A DNA stretch of 64,000 nt from Planomicrobium soli (lineage in GTDB: Bacteria; Bacillota; Bacilli; Bacillales_A; Planococcaceae): the NCBI RefSeq assembly GCF_003014655.1, contig NZ_PYAT01000002.1, positions 1 through 64,000 on the forward strand, in the 5' to 3' direction. The translations under genes and the position numbers were made by a program. Of this stretch, positions 34,593 through 43,536 are shown in pieces (the stretch's first letter is position 1; each line of letters opens with the position of its first letter). The notes beneath the pieces are model-generated. The model did not search any database, was not told the DNA's origin, and saw nothing but the letters and a program-made list of their open reading frames with translations.

Positions 34593-35309
34593 ATGATCAA
34601 GAATTGGTTGCAAGATTCTTCCTATACTGTGGTGTTTACAGGGGCGGGCATGTCGACAGAAAGCGGTTTGCCCGATTTCCGATCAGCAAATCAAGGATTG
34701 TGGGAACAAAAAAACTTCGCAAAAATTGCAAGCATTCAGTCGTTGTATCAAAACCCGGAAGAATTCACCGAATTTTATCGGAGCAGAATGGTGGGGTTGC
34801 AGGAGTATGGTCCGCATAAAGGCCACTATTTTTTGGCAGAGTGGGAAAAAAGGGGATCTGTAAAATCGATCATTACACAGAACGTCGACGGTTTTCATCA
34901 ATTAGCTGGCAGCAGCCGCGTTGCTGAATTGCATGGAACGCTGCAGACCGTCTATTGCCAGGAATGCAGCAACACCTACAGCAGTGACGAATATTTGGGT
35001 GGAACCAGCAAGTGTGCGGTTTGCGGCGGCGCCCTGCGCCCTTCGATTGTGCTCTTTGGTGAAATGCTGCCGGAAACCCCATTTGAAATGGCACTGCAAG
35101 AAGCAAACCGGGCTGATTTGTTTATCGTTTTAGGCTCTTCTTTAAGTGTTTCACCTGCCAACCAATTTCCGCTCATTGCAAAAGAAGGCGGCGCACGTGT
35201 CGTAATCGTCAATCGCGAACCGACTCAATTTGACCATTATGCCGATGAAGTCCTGCATGACCGCAATATTGGAGATGTACTGGAAGAATGGGATGGTTAC
35301 TTAAAATAG
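34593..35309 (+). CDS. Sir2-family NAD-dependent protein deacylase
   Basis: 238 residues. Sirtuin motifs in order: FTGAGMSTESGLPDFRS (about 14-30), TQNVDGFHQLAG (about 95-105, catalytic His in ELHGT), zinc Cys pairs CQEC and CAVCG (about 123-150), and VLGSSLSVSPAN. It removes acyl groups from lysines using NAD. AAGGAGG precedes the ATG. It stands as a single gene, divergent from the ROK kinase. The 270-bp gap before it holds no gene. Confidence 0.94.
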   Translation: MIKNWLQDSSYTVVFTGAGMSTESGLPDFRSANQGLWEQKNFAKIASIQSLYQNPEEFTEFYRSRMVGLQEYGPHKGHYFLAEWEKRGSVKSIITQNVDGFHQLAGSSRVAELHGTLQTVYCQECSNTYSSDEYLGGTSKCAVCGGALRPSIVLFGEMLPETPFEMALQEANRADLFIVLGSSLSVSPANQFPLIAKEGGARVVIVNREPTQFDHYADEVLHDRNIGDVLEEWDGYLK

Positions 35310-35449
35310 TAGATAGAAATGGATGATCTATCTATAGAAAGGTCCGTTTGTTGCGATAAACTGCGATTGTCCATGTAGTAACCTAAAATGTTCATATGAG
35401 AGGATAATACTTCATGTAGAAAAATATGGAACCTCCTTTTTTTGAGAAA

Positions 35450-35501
35450 TAAAAGAGGTGCTCCTTTGCCTGCTGCTCGCAGACTTAAGGAAGCACCTCT
35501 T
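35450..35501 (-). terminator. uppP terminator
   Basis: AGAGGTGCTTCC and GGAGCACCTCT arms around a GC-rich, partly self-complementary loop, with TTTT on the minus strand. Confidence 0.8.
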
Positions 35502-35509
35502 CTGTTTTG

Positions 35510-36337
35510 TTACATAAAGACAATAAAAGCAAGAACTGCCGCCAAAGCAAGACGGTAAATTGCGAAAGGCATAAGTTTGATGCGCGAAATCAGCGTCAAG
35601 AAGAAACGGATCGAAATTAAGGCAAAGATAAATGCACTGATAAAGCCGACCACGTAAAATGACAAATAATCCATCGACAGCTGATCTAGATTTTTCAACA
35701 CAGATACCAGGCTTGCCCCGAACATGATTGGTACCGCCATGATAAACGTGAAGTCTGCTGCCGTCCGGTGATTCAAACCGAACAAGACACCGCCCGATAT
35801 AGTTGCGCCGGAACGCGAGAACCCTGGCCACAGTGACAAACACTGCACAAGGCCGACCGTAAACGCTTGCCGGTATGTAATTTCATCCAGCGAGTTCACA
35901 GTTGGATTTTTCGGACCAAATTTATCCGCAACAATCATCAGGATTGCTCCAACCACAAGCGCATAAATTACCGTTTCGACGCCAAACAAATGGTCATCGA
36001 TAAAATCTTTGAAAGCAAAACCAAGAATAACTGCCGGCAGCATGCCGACAATGACGTGCAGCAAATTAAAACGGCCGCTCTGCTTTTGTCCGTCTATTTT
36101 ATATAAGCCGACTAAGCTGAAAAGGCGTTTCCAGAATACGACAACAACTGCTAAAATCGAACCCAATTGGATGACAATTTTAAATGTATTCGCCGGGTAT
36201 TTCCCTAGAAATTCCTGTGATTTGAGCCACATGTCATCAACAATGATCAAATGTCCGGTTGAAGATACCGGAGCGAACTCGGTCAGGCCTTCTACAAGCC
36301 CCAAAATCAGTGCTTTTAATAAATCGAATAATTCCAT
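35510..36337 (-). CDS. uppP: Undecaprenyl-diphosphate phosphatase
   Basis: Recycles the lipid carrier of peptidoglycan and teichoic acid synthesis by dephosphorylating undecaprenyl diphosphate; gives bacitracin tolerance. 275 residues, about eight membrane segments. Signature motifs are GLVEGLTEFAPVSSTGHLI (about 13-31) and WPGFSRSGATISGG (about 165-178). ATG start after AAAAGG. BacA/UppP family without doubt. Confidence 0.96.
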   Translation of the reverse strand: MELFDLLKALILGLVEGLTEFAPVSSTGHLIIVDDMWLKSQEFLGKYPANTFKIVIQLGSILAVVVVFWKRLFSLVGLYKIDGQKQSGRFNLLHVIVGMLPAVILGFAFKDFIDDHLFGVETVIYALVVGAILMIVADKFGPKNPTVNSLDEITYRQAFTVGLVQCLSLWPGFSRSGATISGGVLFGLNHRTAADFTFIMAVPIMFGASLVSVLKNLDQLSMDYLSFYVVGFISAFIFALISIRFFLTLISRIKLMPFAIYRLALAAVLAFIVFM

Positions 36338-36560
36338 CTGCCTTTTTTCCCTCTTTCTGCGGAAGCGGATTTTTCGTCGCCGCTAATCCTTATTATTACA
36401 CAAACAAGTGCTTAATTGGCTAGACTTTTTTAGCCTGAGAACATTTTTTTATCCTCAAATTCTTGGCATCACAAGCCTCTTTTAAAAGACGATACAACTG
36501 CTGGTTAGGATACATCTTTCTTTGCACTTTTGTATAAAAAATCCGCTTCTAGTTAAGAGA
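36338..36560. other. Intergenic region upstream of uppP
   Basis: No gene. It contains a short stem GGCTA/TAGCC near 36419-36436. It presumably holds the uppP promoter, which I could not place with confidence. Confidence 0.4.
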
Positions 36561-36565
36561 TTGAG

Positions 36566-36720
36566 ACTTTCCAGACTGTCTAGAAAGTTGGCAAGCTGTT
36601 CATTCCACTCCAGCCGGACGCGTTCCGCGGGCGAGCGTTGAGCCGCTTCAGCGCTTTCGCGCCTCCAGGGTCTCAACTCGCTCGCTTTCCCGCTGGAGTC
36701 GCCGGCCTCCGCTCCATTCA
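36566..36720. repeat. GC-rich imperfect palindrome, probable dispersed repeat
   Basis: A hairpin ACTTTC/GAAAGT at 36566-36588 is followed by a markedly GC-rich block (36603-36720). In it, CCGCGGGCGAGCGTTGAG pairs imperfectly with the CTCAACTCGCTCGC...CCGC stretch, and CCAGCCGG with CCGGC..TGG pieces outside. Its composition differs sharply from the AT-rich surroundings. Open frames across it are artefacts of GC content. Its look is that of a genome-wide intergenic repeat, but copy number cannot be seen here. Confidence 0.55.
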
Positions 36721-36830
36721 AACTGATGAATCACTTAGCGAATAAAGAAACGACAGAAGACCAAAACAGGCCGGAACTTGCTGCTTTTTTCTTCTTTACC
36801 CATGCACTATGCACCTTTAGCTATGGAGCT

Positions 36831-36929
36831 AAACAGCGGAGACGCCATCGGGATAGCGAAGTGCCGAAATCCACTTGGGCGTCAGACCTGAGTTAGTTCG
36901 GCGCGAGCCTGAGGCAAGCGGAGCTGTTT
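36831..36929. repeat. Second GC-rich intergenic element with inverted ends
   Basis: About 99 bp bounded by AAACAGC and GCTGTTT, with internal short stems (CGAAGTG/CACTTGG region, GCCTGAGGC). It is GC-rich against an AT-rich background like the neighbouring repeat, but not obviously the same sequence. Confidence 0.4.
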
Positions 36930-36996
36930 GACGGAATAGCAAGCGTGATCTCAATTTCCAATCTAATATCGAATAGAATTTCTTCGGCAATTTTAA

Positions 36997-37026
36997 AACC
37001 CGCTTCCTGTAAAGGAAGCGGGTTTC
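36997..37026 (-). terminator. pbpC terminator
   Basis: AAACCCGCTTCC / GGAAGCGGGTTT with a 6-nt loop, just after the penicillin-binding protein gene. Confidence 0.88.
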
Positions 37027-37033
37027 TGAGGTT

Positions 37034-39043
37034 TTATTCCTTGAAAACTTTTGCGACAAAGCCAGCCACATAGTCGCTGCCTCCATTGTCTTCTACACCT
37101 TCGATCATCATGGCAATGATAAACTCCGGATTTTCGGAATTGTAAGCGACGAAAAAGCCGTTTTGTGCGCCTTCTTCATCTTTGCTGGCTTTTAGTTCGG
37201 CTGTACCGGTTTTGCCGGCCAGCGGAACCGACTTCAGATTGGCCGATTTTGCATATCCGTCAACCACTACATTGCGCATGCCTTGGCGGATGATTTTCGC
37301 ATTTTCTGCGCTCACTAAACCGTCTTTCCATACTTGTTTGTCTTCTTCATCCAAAAATAAAGTCGGTTTATACATCGTACCATCGTTCACTAATGGCTCG
37401 TAAATCGAAGCAAGGTGCAAGATATTCGTCAGCATTTGGCCTTGTCCAAATGACGTATCCGATAATTGCCCTTCAGAACCGATCGTTCCTTCGTTCGAGA
37501 TTTGAGGTTTTTTCATGCCGTAAGAATAAGGCATTTCTTCCTCGAAACCAAATTGCTTCAATCCATCAGCAAACGTATCTTTGCCCATATCGAGCGCTTG
37601 GCGTGCAAAATAAATATTGTCTGAATAGACAAGCGCTTTGTTTAAATCAATCGGATTTGGTGCTTCGGGGTGAAGGCGGGTGATGCGGTAATCTCCCCAC
37701 GATTCGTCTTTTTGCCACGTTTTACCATTGATTTCCAATCCTTCTGAAGGGTCGAGCGTACCGGCTTCCATGCCGATTGCCGCAGTTACCGGCTTGATCG
37801 TCGATCCCGGCGCATAACCTGCAGTAAATCGGTTGAACATCGGGTTCCGCGGATCTTCCTGAAGTTCTTTATAGCGGTCACCGCTGATGCCGAGCATGAA
37901 CTCATTCGGATCAAATCCCGGGGAGCTGACAAGCGCTAATGTTTGACCGGTTTTTGGATCCACTGCGGCACTCGTTCCCGGCTCGCCTTCCATGGCCTCG
38001 TAAGTTGTTTTTTGCAACTCGGCATCGATGGTCAATTTCACCGTTTCGCCGTCGACTGCAGGCTGTTCGGCTACTGTAATCGGCTCCGCGCCTTCGGCAG
38101 GCTTTTCAATATAAATTTTCAAGCCATCCCTGCCGCGCAGACGGTCTTCCAATAGTGCTTCGAGGCCCTGACGGCCAATAAAATCATTGGCCGTATAGCC
38201 GTCAGCTTTCCGCTCTTCAAGCTGCTCTGCTGTAATAGCGCCAATATAGCCGGATAAATGGGACAAAGCTTGGCCGTACGGATATTCCCGCATGTCGGTT
38301 CCTTGATGGGCAACTCCTGGAATTTCATCGGTTTTTTCCAATACTTCTTTTTCCGTTTTTGCAGCCTTTGCAATCGGCACGAAGTAATGTGGCTGAACCC
38401 AGCTCTGCGCCAATTGTTTATCGATAAAATCAGTTGTAATGCCGAGCAAATCGGCCAATTCTTCTTTCTTCGACTCATCTGTAAATGACTCCGGGACGAT
38501 GCCGATATCAAATCCGCTGCCATTTACAGCAATTCCATTGTTGTTGCGGTCCACAATTTCCCCGCGTGCAGCTTCTGTGCGGGAAATGCGGATATTGTCT
38601 CCTGCTTCCAGCTGCGGAAAAATGAAGGATGGGTCCCATTCAACAAACCAGCCCTCTTCTTCTTCCTGCGTCTCATGGAGCAAAGTCAACGTTTTCTCAA
38701 ATTCAACAGGACCGGCAAGCGTCTCCATCTTCACTTGAATCGGAAAGTCTGCCGGTTGTTCCGTATCCCAATCTGTATCTTCAGCCGGCTTGGTATAGCT
38801 CACTTCGACATTTTCAATACCGAGATCCGCCTGCAATTTTTCTTGACGTTCAACAAATTCCTCCGTACTATATGCATCTTTCGTTCCTTGGTTTAAGTAA
38901 GCACTGTACATCTCAGCGAAGTTCCCGTCATTCCACTGGCCGATGTATTCTTTCAGCCGGTCCTCTGGTGTCGCTTGCTGCTGGCAAGCCCCGAGGAGAA
39001 AAAGACATAACAGGGAAAAGACCCCGAGCAATCGTTTATTCAT
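37034..39043 (-). CDS. pbpC: MecA-like class B penicillin-binding lipoprotein (PBP3/PbpC type)
   Basis: 669 residues. Lipobox LLGAC (Cys20), MecA N-terminal NTF2-like domain (about 25-150), PBP dimerisation domain (about 150-320) and transpeptidase domain with the three active-site motifs: PGSTIKP (Ser-x-x-Lys), YSDN and AGKTGTA. It cross-links peptidoglycan at the outer face of the membrane. Length and domains match B. subtilis PbpC and relatives of MecA/PBP2a, which have low beta-lactam affinity. GGAGG precedes the ATG. Resistance is not implied by sequence alone. Confidence 0.93.
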   Translation of the reverse strand: MNKRLLGVFSLLCLFLLGACQQQATPEDRLKEYIGQWNDGNFAEMYSAYLNQGTKDAYSTEEFVERQEKLQADLGIENVEVSYTKPAEDTDWDTEQPADFPIQVKMETLAGPVEFEKTLTLLHETQEEEEGWFVEWDPSFIFPQLEAGDNIRISRTEAARGEIVDRNNNGIAVNGSGFDIGIVPESFTDESKKEELADLLGITTDFIDKQLAQSWVQPHYFVPIAKAAKTEKEVLEKTDEIPGVAHQGTDMREYPYGQALSHLSGYIGAITAEQLEERKADGYTANDFIGRQGLEALLEDRLRGRDGLKIYIEKPAEGAEPITVAEQPAVDGETVKLTIDAELQKTTYEAMEGEPGTSAAVDPKTGQTLALVSSPGFDPNEFMLGISGDRYKELQEDPRNPMFNRFTAGYAPGSTIKPVTAAIGMEAGTLDPSEGLEINGKTWQKDESWGDYRITRLHPEAPNPIDLNKALVYSDNIYFARQALDMGKDTFADGLKQFGFEEEMPYSYGMKKPQISNEGTIGSEGQLSDTSFGQGQMLTNILHLASIYEPLVNDGTMYKPTLFLDEEDKQVWKDGLVSAENAKIIRQGMRNVVVDGYAKSANLKSVPLAGKTGTAELKASKDEEGAQNGFFVAYNSENPEFIIAMMIEGVEDNGGSDYVAGFVAKVFKE

Positions 39044-39135
39044 TTAATGACCTCCATTTCCTTCCTTTATTTTACCAGTTTATGCTCCATTACAACACCA
39101 TAATATTGGTGTTCCTGTGCCAATATAGAGGACGC

Positions 39136-39167
39136 AAAAAGAGAGACCGATTTCGGTCTCTCTTTTT
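39136..39167 (-). terminator. Carboxypeptidase gene terminator
   Basis: AAAAAGAGAGACCGA / CGGTCTCTCTTTTT, very strong stem with symmetric A/T runs. Confidence 0.92.
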
Positions 39168-39175
39168 GCTGTTGA

Positions 39176-41542
39176 TTATTTTGTATAAAGTGCATTTGAA
39201 ACCAAGCGGAACAAGTAGTCCGTGTGGTCACGGAAAGCCGGCTCCAAGCCGATCAAAGTTACGTCCTTATCGCTTTCGCGAATGATGACAGGCTGGCCTG
39301 CTGCATTTTCGTTGCCCTTCCAATGCCCTGCAAGGAAGAAATCACTTTCGTCGTAAGTCGCCATCACTTCGCTTTCCTCTACCCCCGTATACCAAGCAGG
39401 ACGGTAAACAAAGCCGATATCGTCTTGTCCATATCCTGCCGTGATGCCGGTGCCGTCATAATCGACGCTGACGATTCCGTTGCTGTTCGATGTTCCGACC
39501 TTAACAGCGGCGTCAGTCAAGCCAAGTGTTTTCGCTGCATTTGAAGCTCCTGCTCCTGCTGCAATAAACTTGCCGCCTTCTTTTACAAAGTTCGTGACGT
39601 TTTCCTTGAACGCTGCAAACTGCCCAGCATTCTGCAAACCGAATTCAAGATTCGCCGCACTTAATCTTGTTGAAATCAGACTTTCTGTACCGTTGTAGAT
39701 AAACGCGTCGTACGACTGCAAGCCTGATTCCGCTACTTCTACCGGCGATAGTTCAGTTACATCAAAACCAAGGCGCTCTAAAGCCAAGTTCATACCTGCA
39801 TGAGTTTGCTGTTTGTTCATGCCGCCGTCTTCAAGAAGCGCAACTTTCAATTTCGTTAACTTCTCTGCACCAACTGGTGTTACGCCGCTTTCAATATGCA
39901 ATCCGGACGCTTTTACAGCTGATTGGATTGTTTTTAATGATCCGCTAACATAGAAATTTCCTTCGCTGTCACGTCGTACGTTTATCCCTTGCTGCAGCAG
40001 CGTGTTAGCGAGTTCGACCGCTTTCACTGAAGAGTTTGGAATGACAAACGGACCTTTTCCTGAAAGGGTCCCGTGCTCATCAACGCTTTTTACTTTTGCA
40101 GTTGGAACAGTAAGTTTTGTCTTTACTGGGTCTGCTTCAAAGCCCCATAGTTCCGGCAAGCTCCAAGCTGAGATATCGTACATTGATGGCGTATCGTTGG
40201 TGATGTCTTCACCGTCCCATAGCATCGTATTGGCAAGGCCCGCTTTTACTTGGCTCATGTTGACGATATAAGAACCTTTTGCATATTCTACGCCTTCTAC
40301 TGTAAAGTTCTTCGTTGCACGGACTACATCAATATCGTTATAGATCAAATGGTTGACCGCTTTTTCTGTAACTGTCGGATCTTTTTCATCTACCGGCAGA
40401 ACATACGCTTCCGGGAAGAAACCTTCTTCATGGTACGGATGGTCAAAATTAAGGCCGCGTTTGAAAATTTCAATCTGATCGTTCAGCATTTCCTGCTTGT
40501 TGGTTGTCGCATATTGCAATGCGCCCATGATAGCATCATACATCCACTTCACGCCGTCTTCATCGTTAGTCGGCGCTTCTAGCGTGTGGCCGTAGGCTCC
40601 GTGATACATCGCGTACATCGGTGTGAAGATTGGCGGATAATCATCCCAGCCCGCCGCATCATCTCGCTGTGGAACGTAAGTGCCTGTCATATTCTTATAC
40701 AGAGCGCCTTCGTATTCGTCTTTGTTTTTCATAATGGAGCTTTCCATTGCTTCCGCTTGTCCATATGCCCATTTGTTGTACAAGTCATACTCGTAGTTCG
40801 GGTTGTGCGGCGGCGTACATGGCTCGATCAGACCTTGCTTGTTCGGCGCGTAATTTTTCACGTAACCGTGCGTATCCAAAAACACCATTGGATTCCACTC
40901 TGTAATCAAATCAACTGTCTGGCGTGTTTCGGGCTGTGACTGTGTAATAAAATCGCGGTTCAAGTCAATGCCTTCACTGTTAAAGCGGGTAGCATCTACA
41001 CGGCCGTCCGGATTTGCTACAACATTAAAAATAAGGATGTTGTTATCAAGGATCGTTTTTGTTTCTTCGTCATTGCCTGTAGCGAAACGTTCGATCAACT
41101 GGATTACTGCGTCACTGCCGATAAATTCTGTACCGTGGATGGAGCCGTTGATCATGATCGGCACTTTGAAATCGGTGTTCTTTTTGATCCACTCTTGCGC
41201 TTTTTCCGGATTTTTAATCATTTGTTCGCGGAGTGCTTTGTTCTCATTTACTTTTCCTTGCGAATTGGAGTCGGAGATTGTTACAACGTATAACGGGAAG
41301 CCATCAGCTGATTCTCCCGTCACTTCGACTTTCACTCGTTTAGAAGACTTCGCGATTTTTTGAAGTTTGGGGCCAATTTCCGAAAATTTCATAAAATCAT
41401 AGTTCTCACTATTGAATTTACTGCCGTCTTTTTCTTCAACTGGATTTACATATGTAGTATTTGGGGAAATGGCTAAAGCAGAAGACCAAGGAGCCGATAC
41501 AAGTAAACTCATTGCCAATAAACCGCTAACTGTTTTTTTCAT
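39176..41542 (-). CDS. Secreted M14 zinc carboxypeptidase
   Basis: 788 residues. Signal peptide about 1-24 (KKTVSGLLAMSLLVSAPWSSALA). M14 catalytic domain about 50-350: zinc ligands in NGSIHGTEF (His, Glu) and FLDTHGY (His), substrate residues in NPDGR and IDLNRDF, catalytic Glu in HTLEAPT. The remaining about 400 residues include a glutamine-amidotransferase-like part (KLKVALLEDGGMNKQQTHAG, SYDAFIYNG) of unclear role, giving a longer protein than simple carboxypeptidases. GGAGGAA lies before the ATG. It trims peptides outside the cell, feeding the importers in this window. Confidence 0.9.
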   Translation of the reverse strand: MKKTVSGLLAMSLLVSAPWSSALAISPNTTYVNPVEEKDGSKFNSENYDFMKFSEIGPKLQKIAKSSKRVKVEVTGESADGFPLYVVTISDSNSQGKVNENKALREQMIKNPEKAQEWIKKNTDFKVPIMINGSIHGTEFIGSDAVIQLIERFATGNDEETKTILDNNILIFNVVANPDGRVDATRFNSEGIDLNRDFITQSQPETRQTVDLITEWNPMVFLDTHGYVKNYAPNKQGLIEPCTPPHNPNYEYDLYNKWAYGQAEAMESSIMKNKDEYEGALYKNMTGTYVPQRDDAAGWDDYPPIFTPMYAMYHGAYGHTLEAPTNDEDGVKWMYDAIMGALQYATTNKQEMLNDQIEIFKRGLNFDHPYHEEGFFPEAYVLPVDEKDPTVTEKAVNHLIYNDIDVVRATKNFTVEGVEYAKGSYIVNMSQVKAGLANTMLWDGEDITNDTPSMYDISAWSLPELWGFEADPVKTKLTVPTAKVKSVDEHGTLSGKGPFVIPNSSVKAVELANTLLQQGINVRRDSEGNFYVSGSLKTIQSAVKASGLHIESGVTPVGAEKLTKLKVALLEDGGMNKQQTHAGMNLALERLGFDVTELSPVEVAESGLQSYDAFIYNGTESLISTRLSAANLEFGLQNAGQFAAFKENVTNFVKEGGKFIAAGAGASNAAKTLGLTDAAVKVGTSNSNGIVSVDYDGTGITAGYGQDDIGFVYRPAWYTGVEESEVMATYDESDFFLAGHWKGNENAAGQPVIIRESDKDVTLIGLEPAFRDHTDYLFRLVSNALYTK

Positions 41543-41773
41543 TAAGGCGTTCCTCCAACATTCTAATTTTTGTATAAATATTTACCATTAATAATATTAA
41601 TTTAAAAATCTGTGAAATGCTATAATTCCTTTAGGCTATTATTTATAAGACTTCCTAGGCGAAAAGGGTTTATTTTATTAGTTCTTCTCATATACTTTTA
41701 TGCAAGTAGTAAAATATTCTCAAAAGTTAAATTAAAAGAACTTATAGTGGCTTCAATTTCCTTCAAGTTTTGT

Positions 41774-41800
41774 GTTAACTCTTTTCATAATTTAGTTGAC
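41774..41800 (+). promoter_or_regulatory. Probable BirA operator of bioY
   Basis: GTTAAC (41774-41779), 15 bp, GTTGAC (41795-41800). This resembles the Firmicute BirA operator TTGTTAAC-N15-GTTAACAA with one mismatch in the inner right half. It overlaps the bioY -35, so biotin-loaded BirA would block transcription. Confidence 0.5.
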
Positions 41801-41824
41801 TCAAAATAATCAGTTGTTTATACT
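41796..41824 (+). promoter_or_regulatory. bioY promoter
   Basis: TTGACT (41796-41801), 17-bp spacer, TATACT (41819-41824), 31 bp before the bioY ATG. Confidence 0.75.
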
Positions 41825-41854
41825 TTTCTTATATTGGAACTTGGAGGAAACCTT

Positions 41855-42436
41855 ATGACCACTTCAGCTACAAGATCGGCAAATCATTCACGCACATTGC
41901 AGCTTGTGCAAATAGCCATGTTCGCGTCTCTGATGGCAATCGGAGCAAATATTTCTTCGTTTCTAGTAATCGGCGGGGTTCCGATTACACTCCAAACTTT
42001 CTTTGCCATTTTGGCTGGCATTCTTCTCGGCAGCCGTCTCGGAGCCGTGGCGATGCTCGTTTACGCGTTGATTGGTTTGGCTGGCCTGCCAGTATTTGCA
42101 GGTTTTTCAGGCGGTATGGATACGTTGATTTCACCGACTTTCGGTTTTATTGTGTCATTTGTATTCGTCGCTTTTGCCACTGGCGCTATTGTTGAACGCT
42201 TTCCTTCCCGTAAAGGATTTATCGGGGCTGCGTTGGTCGGTACAGCTGTCAATTACTTTATCGGAACGAATTGGATGTATGCCGCATACAAATTGTGGTT
42301 TTCCGCACCAGCAGGCTTCAGTTACAAAATGGCTTGGGCGTGGATGGTCGTTCCCTTACCGAAGGATTTGATTCTTGCGGTTCTGGCCGGAATATTCGGC
42401 TTCCGCTTGAAGCCGCTTATCCAGAAATATAAATAA
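41855..42436 (+). CDS. bioY: Biotin transporter substrate-binding subunit BioY (ECF S component)
   Basis: 193 residues, about six membrane segments. BioY features: LQLVQIAMFASLMAIGANIS, GGVPITLQTFFAILAGILLGSRLGA (about 50-75), GLAGLPVFAGFSGG, and PLPKDLILAVLAG near the end. It binds biotin and works with the shared energising module (EcfA1, A2, T), not encoded here. The ATG at 41855 follows GGAGGAAA. No biotin synthesis genes are adjacent. Confidence 0.95.
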   Translation: MTTSATRSANHSRTLQLVQIAMFASLMAIGANISSFLVIGGVPITLQTFFAILAGILLGSRLGAVAMLVYALIGLAGLPVFAGFSGGMDTLISPTFGFIVSFVFVAFATGAIVERFPSRKGFIGAALVGTAVNYFIGTNWMYAAYKLWFSAPAGFSYKMAWAWMVVPLPKDLILAVLAGIFGFRLKPLIQKYK

Positions 42437-42442
42437 TCGATT

Positions 42443-42475
42443 AAACCCTTCCGCAGCTATTGCGGAAGGGTTTTT
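42443..42475 (+). terminator. bioY terminator
   Basis: AAACCCTTCCGCA / TGCGGAAGGGTTT then TTATT. Confidence 0.92.
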
Positions 42476-42549
42476 ATTAAATCTGCAATGGACTTTTTTT
42501 GCCCTTCCTGCTACAAAAGAGAAGAAGGAAAAGTCAAAGGAGGAACACG

Positions 42550-43482
42550 ATGAAGATATTAAATTATTCATTGCTTGATGTATTTACTAATGTGCCGTTT
42601 GGAGGCAATCAATTGGCCGTTTTTCACGAAGGCGATTCGCTAACTACTGACATGATGCAGAAAATTGCCAGGGAGCTTAATTTATCGGAAACCGTGTTCC
42701 TCTCTTCCGCCATCAACCCGGATAATCAAAAAAAGCTGCGTATTTTCACACCGCAAATGGAGTTGCCGATGGCTGGCCATCCGACCATTGGGGCTGCCTT
42801 TTTATTGGCTGACCAAGATTTGATTCAAACTAAAGAAGGTGTGAGCGATTGGATATTAGAAGAAGCAGTCGGCGATATTCCCGTAACCGTCTATAAAGAA
42901 GAGGGGCTTATTACAAAAGTGGAAATGATCCAGCCACTGCCCTCTTTCGGCAAACGTTTTCCGAAAGTCGAACAAGTTGCAGAGTTGCTGTCATTAACAC
43001 CGGAAGATTTGAATACGGAACTTCCACTCCAAACCGTGTCCACCGGTGTACCGTTTTTATTTGTTCCGGTCCGGTCACTTGCCGCTATCAATAAAATCAA
43101 TTTCCGCTCGGATGTTTGGGAACAACACTTCAGTTTGAATGAAGCAACGCGACATATTTTCGTCTTCACCCTAGAAACCGAACATCCTGCATCTACCGTC
43201 CACAGCCGGATGTTTGCACCGGCAATGGGCATCCCCGAAGATCCCGCGACCGGCGCGGCAAGTGGGCCGCTTGGCGCTTATTTGGTCGAGCATGCCGTTA
43301 TTCCTGAAGCGGAAAACGGTATCTATTCGATTCGCAGTGAACAAGGGCTGGAAATGGGCCGGCCAAGTTTTGTTGATATTACGATTGTTAAAACCGGGCA
43401 TGACTTCCGGCAAGTAAAAATCGGCGGAATTTCTGTCACTGTTGGAAAAGGCCAACTTTATCTTGAAGACACTACATTTTAA
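42550..43482 (+). CDS. PhzF-family isomerase
   Basis: 310 residues from the ATG at 42550 (MKILNYSLLDVF), preceded by AAAGGAGG. PhzF/DapF-like two-domain fold is indicated by LLDVFTNVPFGGNQLAVF, catalytic Glu in ELNLSETVFL (about 47), MAGHPTIGAAFLL (about 76) and EDPATGAASGPLGAYL (about 233). The family isomerises small acids such as dihydro-hydroxyanthranilate; there is no phenazine pathway here, so the real substrate is unknown. Confidence 0.92.
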   Translation: MKILNYSLLDVFTNVPFGGNQLAVFHEGDSLTTDMMQKIARELNLSETVFLSSAINPDNQKKLRIFTPQMELPMAGHPTIGAAFLLADQDLIQTKEGVSDWILEEAVGDIPVTVYKEEGLITKVEMIQPLPSFGKRFPKVEQVAELLSLTPEDLNTELPLQTVSTGVPFLFVPVRSLAAINKINFRSDVWEQHFSLNEATRHIFVFTLETEHPASTVHSRMFAPAMGIPEDPATGAASGPLGAYLVEHAVIPEAENGIYSIRSEQGLEMGRPSFVDITIVKTGHDFRQVKIGGISVTVGKGQLYLEDTTF

Positions 43483-43490
43483 TCCAAATC

Positions 43491-43533
43491 AAAAAAGCCG
43501 ACAACAGCCCATTTCTGGACCGTTGTCGGCTTT
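43491..43533. terminator. Bidirectional terminator
   Basis: AAAAGCCGACAAC / GTTGTCGGCTTT around a 16-nt loop, between the convergent PhzF and HEAT genes. Confidence 0.9.
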
Positions 43534-43536
43534 CCT

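Noticed and set aside
36482-36721. Minus-strand 79-codon ORF in the uppP-pbpC gap
   Set aside because: It lies across the GC-rich palindrome, has no ribosome binding site and its composition follows the repeat rather than a protein.
36829-37086. Minus-strand 85-codon ORF over the pbpC end
   Set aside because: It overlaps the pbpC 3' end and terminator in another frame and has no homology-like features.
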